This document shows positions 57,942 to 64,000 of a stretch of 64,000 nt of DNA, piece after piece. The position numbers were made by a program, and so were the translations under genes. Position 1 is the first letter of the stretch. Every line of letters begins with the position of its first letter. Source of the DNA: Thermoanaerobaculia bacterium (GTDB lineage Bacteria > Acidobacteriota > Thermoanaerobaculia > Multivoradales > Multivoraceae); contig JAJEHN010000038.1 of NCBI GenBank assembly GCA_022823665.1, positions 1 to 64,000 on the forward strand. The letters run 5' to 3'. Under the pieces are notes generated by a model, which searched no databases, was not told the origin of the DNA, and was given only the letters and a program-made list of their open reading frames with translations.

Positions 57942-57958
57942 ATCGAGAATCGTGCCAA
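57942..57958 (-). promoter_or_regulatory. weak sigma-54-like promoter for amtB
   Basis: On the minus strand TTGGCACG matches the -24 half of a sigma-54 site exactly. The -12 half reads TCGAT where TTGCA is expected, so the usual GC is GA. It lies about 115 bp before amtB. amtB-PII operons are often under NtrC and sigma-54, but no NtrC gene is visible. The match is only partial. Confidence 0.3.
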
Positions 57959-58118
57959 CCGTGCGGGTTGCTTCCGGTCGCGGTCGCCGGCCCGGGCGGC
58001 GGCCGGACGGCGACCGGGAAACCCCCGGTTCCATGGGACTTGGAGTCGAACCAGGGACGCCCCGGGGAGCCCCCGGACAGGCTCAGCGACCGGCTCGACG
58101 AAGCGGTCGACTCGTATT

Positions 58119-58140
58119 GGTCGCACAGGAATGTGCGACC
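58119..58140. terminator. perfect 9-bp hairpin after amine oxidase gene
   Basis: GGTCGCACA, loop GGAA and TGTGCGACC form a perfect stem. It lies 46 bp beyond the stop of the leftward amine oxidase gene and may end its transcript together with the hairpin at 58152. No T-run is present. Confidence 0.55.
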
Positions 58141-58151
58141 GGTATCTGGGA

Positions 58152-58167
58152 GCGACAGATTTGTCGC
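58152..58167. terminator. perfect 6-bp hairpin after amine oxidase gene
   Basis: GCGACA, loop GATT and TGTCGC form a perfect stem, 18 bp after the amine oxidase stop. It lies 11 bp from the larger hairpin. Together they look like a tandem terminator or an mRNA 3'-end stabiliser. Confidence 0.5.
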
Positions 58168-58185
58168 GCCTCTCTGCGCCCCGGC

Positions 58186-60183
58186 TCAGGGGAGATCGAG
58201 CGCCGGGTTGCGGTCGAAGAAGTCGAAAGGCCGCAGTTCGAAGCCGTGCCACATGACCGGCATCACGGGCCAGTCCTCGGCCCGGGGCAGGTGGTGCATG
58301 CCGACCGTGTGCCAGATCACGAGGTCCTCGTCGCTGATGGACCGGTTCGCTTCGGTCCAGGCCGGCAGGCCCATTCCCGGCTCGCTCAGGGTGGGATGGT
58401 CGCCGGCGGCGAAACGTTCCTCCGGATCGTACGGCGTCACCCAGAGGTGATGCTCGATGAACCCGGCGCGCCGGAGTGAGTAGTCGTCGGCCACGAACAG
58501 GTGGTTCGCATTGCGCCCCGGCATCAACTGGTAGCTCGTGGGGTAGCCGACCGCGTTCCGGCGGCTCGTACTCAGAATCCGCCACAGCGCGGGCTGCGCG
58601 AGGTTGATGTCGAGCTGGGCGTCCTGCTCGGTCTGGGCGGCGTGGGGCTCCTGGACCCAGAGGCTTCGCCGGGGATGGTCGGCCGGCAGCTCCCGCGTGA
58701 CCAGGCGGTCCGCCACGAAGCGGTTGTCGGCGCCATCGACGTCGAGGTCGAGGCGGTAGCTGAAGTAGTGGTCGTGGTTCACGCCGATGACGTTGCGGTC
58801 GAGAAAGCGGCCGTAGGCGTCGGCGGCCGTCCCCGCCTGGAGGGCGTCGACGGCGGTTGCGTTGACGGGGCCGGCCGCCGGAGTCGGCGGGATGGCCGAA
58901 GCGGCGCTCGTCGCCTTGACCTCTAGGAGGCCGGTGGCGCCGACGCGGGCCTCGATCGAGCCGTCCTGGCGGAAGATCCAGTCGAGCAGGTAGTCGTAGT
59001 TGCCGACCACGGCGGCCGTGCGCACGACGAGGTCACGGCTCTTTCTGCTGTCCGGCTGTTCGTCCTCGTAGTGCCGCCAGGACGGGTCTCCGGTCTCCCG
59101 CTCGTAGATGCAGGTGGTCCGGGGCACCGTGCGCGGCCGGCCCTGGGAGTTCGTGTTGATCGAGTCGATGTAGACCGCGTGATCCGGGCAGTCCCGGCCG
59201 CGCAGCAGCGGCTTGGCAAGACCGCCGGCAGGGAACTCGCCGGCATCGATGAAGTTGCGGGCGTACCAGGCGAAGGCCGGGTCCATGTAGGGCACGTAGA
59301 TCTCGGACAACTGGCCCTGGTACATGACCGGGCGCGGACTCTCGTCGGGGCTCTCCCGGTAGTCGACGAGGGATACGACGAGGCCGGTGCGCTGGTCGGG
59401 CCGCAGGTGGAAGGTCCAGTTCTGCCAGCTCACCTGGTAGCCGTTCAAGTCGAAGCCGACGCCCTCGGGCAGCTCCAGCCTGAAGGGGCCCGCGATCTCG
59501 CGCGGATCGTCGAGCGTCGTGCGGTCGTAGTCGGCGTCCACGTCGGGGATCGGCGCCACGCCGTCGTCGGCGACCCTGAGCACCTCGCCGGCGGTCAGGT
59601 CGACCACCGCGGTCAGGCCCTCGACCTGTCGCGCCCAGGTGTTCCTGGCGCCGCGGGCCTCGGAGCAGCGGACATGTCCGAGCCGGCGACCCTTCTCCTC
59701 CTCGGTACCGAAGTAACCGGGCGGGATCGTCGAGCAGTCCAGGAAGCTCGTGTCGGTGATGCCCCGCTTCTCGAGCCCCGCGATGAAGTCGGGATGTTCG
59801 AGCACCTTGCCGACCACCGCGCCGAACTCGCCGAGGCTCCAGTTCGGCTGGACGCCGATGAGCTGCGTCCAGGCGGAGACCTCTTCGGCGGCGAGGTCGA
59901 CCGTCGCCTCGAACGTGTCGTCGCCCTGGCGCACGAGGGCGTAGGCGGCTCTCGGCATCTCGTCGCCCTCCCGCCAGCCGCGGACGACCTCCTTGTCCGG
60001 CTCGCTCAGCGTGAGTTGCGAGAAGGTCGTTTCGGCGTCGAGCCGCCCCGCGTCGCGCAGGATCTCGAGCGCACGCCACACCTCCTGGTAGCTGAGTTGA
60101 TCGAGCGGGTGGTTCGCGGCGGCCGCGGGCACGGCGGCCGCCACGAGAAGACAGAGAGTCAGGCGGAGGGCTGGCTTGCGCAT
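58186..60183 (-). CDS. exported copper amine oxidase, copy 1
   Basis: The 665-residue protein has a signal peptide ending AAAANHPLD. It shows the topaquinone site VGNYDYLLDW, where Tyr396 is the residue converted to TPQ. Copper His residues are in NHDHYFSYRL and near MHHLPRAEDWPVMPVMWHGF. The Asp in YMDPAFAWYARNFIDAGEF is a candidate catalytic base. It should oxidise primary amines to aldehydes with release of H2O2 and ammonia outside the cell. TGCTCCCTTGAGG on the plus strand gives an AGGGAGCA ribosome site. A close paralogue lies 73 bp upstream. Confidence 0.92.
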   Translation of the reverse strand: MRKPALRLTLCLLVAAAVPAAAANHPLDQLSYQEVWRALEILRDAGRLDAETTFSQLTLSEPDKEVVRGWREGDEMPRAAYALVRQGDDTFEATVDLAAEEVSAWTQLIGVQPNWSLGEFGAVVGKVLEHPDFIAGLEKRGITDTSFLDCSTIPPGYFGTEEEKGRRLGHVRCSEARGARNTWARQVEGLTAVVDLTAGEVLRVADDGVAPIPDVDADYDRTTLDDPREIAGPFRLELPEGVGFDLNGYQVSWQNWTFHLRPDQRTGLVVSLVDYRESPDESPRPVMYQGQLSEIYVPYMDPAFAWYARNFIDAGEFPAGGLAKPLLRGRDCPDHAVYIDSINTNSQGRPRTVPRTTCIYERETGDPSWRHYEDEQPDSRKSRDLVVRTAAVVGNYDYLLDWIFRQDGSIEARVGATGLLEVKATSAASAIPPTPAAGPVNATAVDALQAGTAADAYGRFLDRNVIGVNHDHYFSYRLDLDVDGADNRFVADRLVTRELPADHPRRSLWVQEPHAAQTEQDAQLDINLAQPALWRILSTSRRNAVGYPTSYQLMPGRNANHLFVADDYSLRRAGFIEHHLWVTPYDPEERFAAGDHPTLSEPGMGLPAWTEANRSISDEDLVIWHTVGMHHLPRAEDWPVMPVMWHGFELRPFDFFDRNPALDLP

Positions 60184-60256
60184 GGTTGCTCCCTTGAGGC
60201 CTCGGATGGTGAGGCCGTGTCGGCGGCTCCAGGACTGGTTGCCCGCAGTCTAGCGG

Positions 60257-62242
60257 TCAGGGCAGGTCGAGCGCGGGGTTGCGGTCGAAGAAGTCGAACG
60301 GGCGGAGCTCGAAGCCGTGCCAGAGGGTTGGCATGACCGGCCAGTCCTCGGCGCGCGGCAGGTGGTGCATGCCGACGGTGTGCCAGAGGACGATGTCGGT
60401 GTCCTGGATCGGCCGGTCGGCCTCCGTCCATTCCGGCAGCCCCATGCCCGGCTCGCTGAGCGTCGGGTGATCGCCGGCGGCGAAGCGTTCGCCGTCCTGC
60501 TGCGGCGTGACCCAGAGGTGGTGGTCGATGAAGCCGGCGCGCCGCCGCGGGTAGTCGTCCGCCGACAGCAGCGTGTTCGTGTTCCGGCCGGGCATCACCT
60601 GGAAGCTGGTGGGGTAGCCGACGGCGTTCCGGCGACTCGTGCTCTGCACCCGCCACAGCGTGGGCCGGTTCAGGTCGATGTTGAGGCGGGCGTCGTGTTC
60701 GCTTGAAGCGATCCGGGGTTCCTGGACCCAGAGGCTGCGCCGGGGATGGCCGTCGGGGAGGGTGCGGGCGACCAGCCGGTCGGCGACGAAGCGGTTGTCC
60801 GTGCCGTCGACGTCGATGTCGAGCCGGAAGCTGAAGTAGTGGTCGTGGTTGACCGCCACGACGTTCTCCTGGACGAAGCGGCCGTAGGCGTCGGCGGAGG
60901 CGTTGCCGAGCAGGGCGTCCGCCGCCGCCGGGTTCGCGGGCCCGGCGGCCGGCGTCGGCCTGACCGCCGAGGCGGCTGCCGTGGTCTCGAAGGCGAGGAT
61001 TCCGGTCGCCCCGACCCGGACCTCGATCGAGCCGTCCTGCCGGAAGATCCAGTCGAGCAGGTAGTCGTAGTTGCCGACGTTGCCTCCGACCCGCACCACC
61101 AGGTCCCTGCTCTTCCGGCTCTCCGGCCGCTCGGAGGAGAAGTGCCGCCAGGAAGGGTCGCCGGTCTCACGCTCGTAGACGCAGATGGTGCCCGGCACGG
61201 TCCGGGGATAGCCGTTGGCGCCGGTCTTCGTCGAATCGACGTACAGGGCATGATCCGGACAGTCGTCTCCGGGCATCAACGGCTTGCCGAGGCCGCCCGC
61301 GACGAACTCGCCGGCATCGATGAAGTTCAGGGTGTACCAGTCGAACCTGGGGTCCATGTAGGGCACGAAGATCTCGGACAGATGCCCCTGGTAGAGCACC
61401 CGGCGCGGTGCGGCCTCGGGGCTCCCGCGGTAGTCGACCAGCGACACGACGAGGCCCGTGCGCTGGTCGGGGCGGAGGTGGAAGCTCCAGTTCTGCCAGC
61501 TCACCCGGTAGCCGTCGACCTCGAATCCGTGGCCGAGCGGTTGGCGGATCTCGAGCGGGCCGGCGATCTCCCTCGCCTCCCCGAGCATGTCGCGGAAGTC
61601 CGTCGGGACGGCGCGAATCGGACCGGGGCCCTCGTCGACGACGCGGAGCACCTCCTCGGTTTCGAGGTCCACGACCGCGACCAGGCCCTCGACCGCCTGC
61701 TGGCTGACGCCGTCGGGCTCGCCGCAGCTCACGTGTGCGATTCGCCGGCCCTGCTCCTCCTCCGTCCCGAAGTAGCCGCGCGGCCCGGCGCCGCAATCGA
61801 CGAACGTGAGATCGGTGATGCCGCGCGCCTCGAGGCCGGCGAGGAAGTCGGGGTGTTCCAGGACCTTGTCCGTCAGCGAGTCGTACTCGCCGCCGTGCCA
61901 GTTCGGCTCGACCCCCTCGAGCGGCTCCCAGGACACGACCTCATCCGCCGCCAGATCGACGATCGCCTCGAACGTGTCGCTGTCCTTGCGCGCCAGGGCG
62001 TAGGCCCTGCGGGGCATCGGTTCGCCCGGCTTCCAGGCCAGGACATCCCGCTTGGCGGGCTCCTGGAGCGCCAACTGGGAGAACTTCGTGTCCTTGTCCA
62101 GGTGGCCGGCGTCACGGAGGAGGACCAGCGTACGCCAGATTTCCTGGTGGCTCAGGGGATCCAGCGGATGCTCAGCCGCCAGTGCCGGGAGGCCGGCGGC
62201 CAGCGTGGTGATGAGAACGACGTGCAGGAGGGGCTTTCTCAT
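60257..62242 (-). CDS. exported copper amine oxidase, copy 2
   Basis: The 661-residue protein has the same plan: a signal peptide ending LPALAAEHPLD, the TPQ site VGNYDYLLDW with Tyr392, copper His residues in NHDHYFSFRL and a late WHGFELRPFDFFDRNPALD. It is similar along its whole length to the next gene, so the two arose by tandem duplication. Differences include a shorter segment after RCSE/SCGE, near residue 175. They may differ in amine preference. AGGAACC precedes the ATG. Nearby ammonium transport genes suggest use of released ammonia, but this is only inference. Confidence 0.92.
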   Translation of the reverse strand: MRKPLLHVVLITTLAAGLPALAAEHPLDPLSHQEIWRTLVLLRDAGHLDKDTKFSQLALQEPAKRDVLAWKPGEPMPRRAYALARKDSDTFEAIVDLAADEVVSWEPLEGVEPNWHGGEYDSLTDKVLEHPDFLAGLEARGITDLTFVDCGAGPRGYFGTEEEQGRRIAHVSCGEPDGVSQQAVEGLVAVVDLETEEVLRVVDEGPGPIRAVPTDFRDMLGEAREIAGPLEIRQPLGHGFEVDGYRVSWQNWSFHLRPDQRTGLVVSLVDYRGSPEAAPRRVLYQGHLSEIFVPYMDPRFDWYTLNFIDAGEFVAGGLGKPLMPGDDCPDHALYVDSTKTGANGYPRTVPGTICVYERETGDPSWRHFSSERPESRKSRDLVVRVGGNVGNYDYLLDWIFRQDGSIEVRVGATGILAFETTAAASAVRPTPAAGPANPAAADALLGNASADAYGRFVQENVVAVNHDHYFSFRLDIDVDGTDNRFVADRLVARTLPDGHPRRSLWVQEPRIASSEHDARLNIDLNRPTLWRVQSTSRRNAVGYPTSFQVMPGRNTNTLLSADDYPRRRAGFIDHHLWVTPQQDGERFAAGDHPTLSEPGMGLPEWTEADRPIQDTDIVLWHTVGMHHLPRAEDWPVMPTLWHGFELRPFDFFDRNPALDLP

Positions 62243-62358
62243 GGCGGTTCCTCGTACCGCGTCGCCGGGTCTTTGCGCCCACGGCCGCGGAGCAGGTGTG
62301 GTCCGGTCGGGTCAGACCACCCTATCGCGGTGCTTGGGGGCGGTAGACTCTCGAACCA

Positions 62359-63303
62359 GTGAGTTTGCGCATCGTTCCGCCACCTGCGCGCCCCAGGGTG
62401 GCGCACGAAGCGGCTCCGGTTCCAGCGGCGCCACGTCGCTGGCCGGGACCGCAGGGCCGGCAGTTGTTCCGTCAGGCCGCGGACGGAAACAGCCCTCGCC
62501 AGGTGAAGACGAGCTTCGCGCTGCAGTTCCTGCACCGGATCGTCGGCCTGGAGCACCTGAACTTCGGGATATGGAACGAGGACGATCCTCTCGACGTGGC
62601 CGGCCTGCGCCGCGCCCAGGAGCGCCTCGTGGCGCGGCTCCTCGAACTGTTTCCGACCGGCGTGTCCTCCGTGCTCGACATCGGCTGCGGCACAGGCGTC
62701 ATCAGCGAGCGGCTGACCGCTCTCGGCTACGACGTCGAAGGCCTGTCACCCGATCCGTACCACGGCAAGCTGTTCACGGAGCGGCTGCCGGATCGACGCT
62801 TCCATCTGGGCCGCTTCCAGGAGTTCGAGCCGGACCGCCGGTACGACGTCCTGTTCCTGTGCGAGTCGGCGCAGTACGTGTGGCTCGACGAGTTCTTCGA
62901 CGCGGTCCGGCGGTCGCTGGCCCCGGGGGGCTACGTGCTGCTCTGCGACTACTTCACCGTGGACGCGGGCGAGACGGGCAAGCCGAAGAGCGGTCACCCG
63001 CTCGACGACTTCCTCGCCCGGGCCGAGGCGGGCGGCCTCGTTCTCGAGACGGATGAAGACGTGACGCCTTCGGTCCTGCCGACGCTTCGTCTCGGGCAGG
63101 CGATCGTGGAACGCTTCGGCCGCGGCGTCGTGAACCTCGCGCGCGAAGCGTCGACGCAGCGCTTCCCTCGCCTGGCCGGCGCCGCCTGGCGTCTGGCCGG
63201 GCCGGTGACCCGCTGGCTTGACCGGCTGGACCGGCTGCTCGATCCGGAGGTGTTCGAGCGCACAAGGTGCTATCGGGTGATGCGCTTCCGGAGCGCGTCG
63301 TAG
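62359..63303 (+). CDS. class I SAM-dependent methyltransferase
   Basis: The 314-residue protein has motif I as SVLDIGCGTGVISERL (SAM-binding), then YDVEGLSPDPYHGK and DVLFLCESAQYVWLDEFFDA for strands 2-4. GGYVLLCDYFTVDAG marks the post-strand-4 region. The N-terminal 40 residues are proline and alanine-rich. It starts at a GTG, with TAGACT ending nine bases upstream. Acceptor unknown; small-molecule methylation is typical of this type. It has one following gene in the same direction, 4 bp after its stop. Confidence 0.85.
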   Translation: MSLRIVPPPARPRVAHEAAPVPAAPRRWPGPQGRQLFRQAADGNSPRQVKTSFALQFLHRIVGLEHLNFGIWNEDDPLDVAGLRRAQERLVARLLELFPTGVSSVLDIGCGTGVISERLTALGYDVEGLSPDPYHGKLFTERLPDRRFHLGRFQEFEPDRRYDVLFLCESAQYVWLDEFFDAVRRSLAPGGYVLLCDYFTVDAGETGKPKSGHPLDDFLARAEAGGLVLETDEDVTPSVLPTLRLGQAIVERFGRGVVNLAREASTQRFPRLAGAAWRLAGPVTRWLDRLDRLLDPEVFERTRCYRVMRFRSAS

Positions 63304-63307
63304 GCGG

Positions 63308-63826
63308 ATGGCCTTGCGGGTCGCGGTCGCGGCTGGCCTGTGCCTGGTGCTCGGGGCCGCTGGCTTGGCCGCGTCCAGCGAGATCCCGCGGGCGGTCACT
63401 CTTGCCGGGAACGAGGTCGCGGCGCCGGCGGGCCTGGGCGCGCGGTCGATTCTCGTCGTGAGCTTCCATCGCGTCGCGAACGGCGGCGCACGGGAGTGGC
63501 GGCGCGTTCTCGACGACGATCCGCGGACGGAGGGCTGGTCGGTCTACACCGTGGTCGTGCTCGAAGGAGCGCCCGCGTTCGTTCGGCGGATGGTGGTCCG
63601 GGCGCTCCGCGGCGACGTTCCCCCGGCGCGCCAGGAGTCGTTCCTGGTTGTCGAGGAGGGCGCGGACGGGTGGCGAGAACTTGCCGGCTCGAACGGCGAG
63701 GAGGAGGATCGTGCCGACGCCGTCTTCGTGGTGCGGCTTGAGAACGGCGAGGTCTGCGGCCGCTACCGCGGCTTGGTTTCGGGAGTGGCGCTGAGCGACC
63801 TGCTCAGCGCGTCCTGCGAGGACTGA
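63308..63826 (+). CDS. small exported protein, possibly thioredoxin-like
   Basis: The 172-residue protein has a signal peptide (MALRVAVAAGLCLVLGAAGL) and a mature domain of about 150 residues. GARSILVVSFHRVANGGARE and WSVYTVVVLEGAPAFVRRMV suggest a thioredoxin-like fold with some likeness to the ATP10 type, but the CxxC motif is absent. LENGEVCGRYRGLVSG ends the domain. No function is assigned. It follows the methyltransferase by 4 bp and is probably co-transcribed. Confidence 0.65.
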   Translation: MALRVAVAAGLCLVLGAAGLAASSEIPRAVTLAGNEVAAPAGLGARSILVVSFHRVANGGAREWRRVLDDDPRTEGWSVYTVVVLEGAPAFVRRMVVRALRGDVPPARQESFLVVEEGADGWRELAGSNGEEEDRADAVFVVRLENGEVCGRYRGLVSGVALSDLLSASCED

Positions 63827-63832
63827 GGCCCC

Positions 63833-64000
63833 TCAGCACTCCAGGCAGAACCCCACTCCCGCGGTCACCGCCCGGGACTTGTTGCCGAACCACGGCGGAA
63901 TGACCGCGGCGAAGCCTCCGGCTGGACCGCCGGCGGCGACGATCAGCAGATCGTCGGGCGACTGGAGCGCCGGGTACTCCTGGTTCCGGTTCGCGGCGCT
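63833..64000 (-). CDS. C-terminal end of an unknown gene entering from the right
   Basis: The last 55 codons of a leftward gene are visible: NQEYPALQSPDDLLIVAAGG, then PAGGFAAVIPPWFGNKS and RAVTAGVGFCLEC before the TGA at 63835-63833. Codon use is normal for the region and the frame stays open to the window edge. No family is recognised. It converges with the small exported protein gene, with 6 bp between. Confidence 0.6.
   Translation of the reverse strand, partial: SAANRNQEYPALQSPDDLLIVAAGGPAGGFAAVIPPWFGNKSRAVTAGVGFCLEC

Larger units (their letters stand above)
57827..58185. other. 359-bp intergenic region upstream of amtB
   Basis: No gene is seen. Features are listed separately: a palindrome at 57901-57919, a sigma-54-like site at 57942-57958 and two hairpins at 58119-58140 and 58152-58167. 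GC-rich stretches with many short inverted repeats lie at about 57980-58110. A GGTTCGACTCC-like motif at about 58040 was considered for a tRNA and not accepted. Confidence 0.7.

Noticed and set aside
58020..58090. Possible tRNA because of a GGTTCGACTCC-like T-loop on the minus strand
   Set aside because: The T-stem has a mismatch and no acceptor, D or anticodon arm could be built.
62298..62320. GTGGTC...GACCAC inverted repeat with GGGTCA inside, as a fifth copy of the dispersed element
   Set aside because: It lacks the GGGTRCGCGGGTC opening and the second and third hairpins.

Overview
The window is GC-rich, densely packed bacterial chromosome. The best guess for its origin is a member of the Acidobacteriota, possibly a Thermoanaerobaculia-like lineage. 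This is an inference from gene content: a secreted GWxTD/VWA protein of a type common there, Tat- and Sec-exported Gfo/Idh/MocA and PQQ enzymes, a DUF6797-like propeller paired with a PA14-cytochrome, a cytochrome fused to a copper monooxygenase-like module, and F420-type luciferase-like oxidoreductases. No rRNA or tRNA gene was seen.

Region 1 (1-11.7 kb) is a defence island. It holds a DUF2283 gene with a start-less DUF4258-like partner, a 30-repeat type I-E CRISPR array with an exact 61-bp period, and a complete minus-strand cas operon in the order cas3-cse1-cse2-cas7-cas5-cas6e-cas1-cas2-leader-array. Most cas genes overlap by a few bases. A stand-alone DEDDh (DnaQ-like) exonuclease gene diverges from cas3.

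Region 2 (11.7-33 kb) is metabolic and envelope-related: an F420-type oxidoreductase, a PLP decarboxylase, a GWxTD-VWA exported protein, an isoprenylcysteine-methyltransferase-like membrane protein and a GT39 glycosyltransferase. Next come an HMG-CoA-lyase-like enzyme coupled to a nucleobase permease with a degenerate anti-sigma-like tail, then GPP34 and STAS genes. A run of exported oxidative enzymes follows: a Gfo/Idh/MocA protein, a PQQ dehydrogenase, a START-like protein, a serine hydrolase, a PA14-cytochrome c and a DUF6797-like propeller.

Region 3 (33-52 kb) has a single-chain acyl-CoA carboxylase, a haloalkane dehalogenase, a SIS isomerase, an alpha/beta hydrolase, an RND pump with its adaptor, two VOC proteins, the cytochrome-copper monooxygenase, a Nudix hydrolase, a second luciferase-like enzyme, a purple-acid-phosphatase-like lipoprotein and an S9 peptidase.

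Region 4 (52.5-57.9 kb) is a nitrogen-control block: glnE, a PII gene and amtB. The GlnE is unusually long (1165 aa) and carries two GlnD-like ACT domains between its two nucleotidyltransferase halves. The PII protein has Glu instead of the uridylylated Tyr51. Together they suggest a rewired glutamine-sensing circuit. I regard this as the most interesting candidate system in the window.

Region 5 (58-64 kb) has tandem copper amine oxidases, a methyltransferase, a small exported protein and the end of an unknown gene.

Two non-coding signals run across the window. A dispersed three-hairpin element occurs four times, and the differences between copies preserve pairing. At least eleven genes have a TAnnnT hexamer 6-11 nt before the start codon, which suggests leaderless transcripts.
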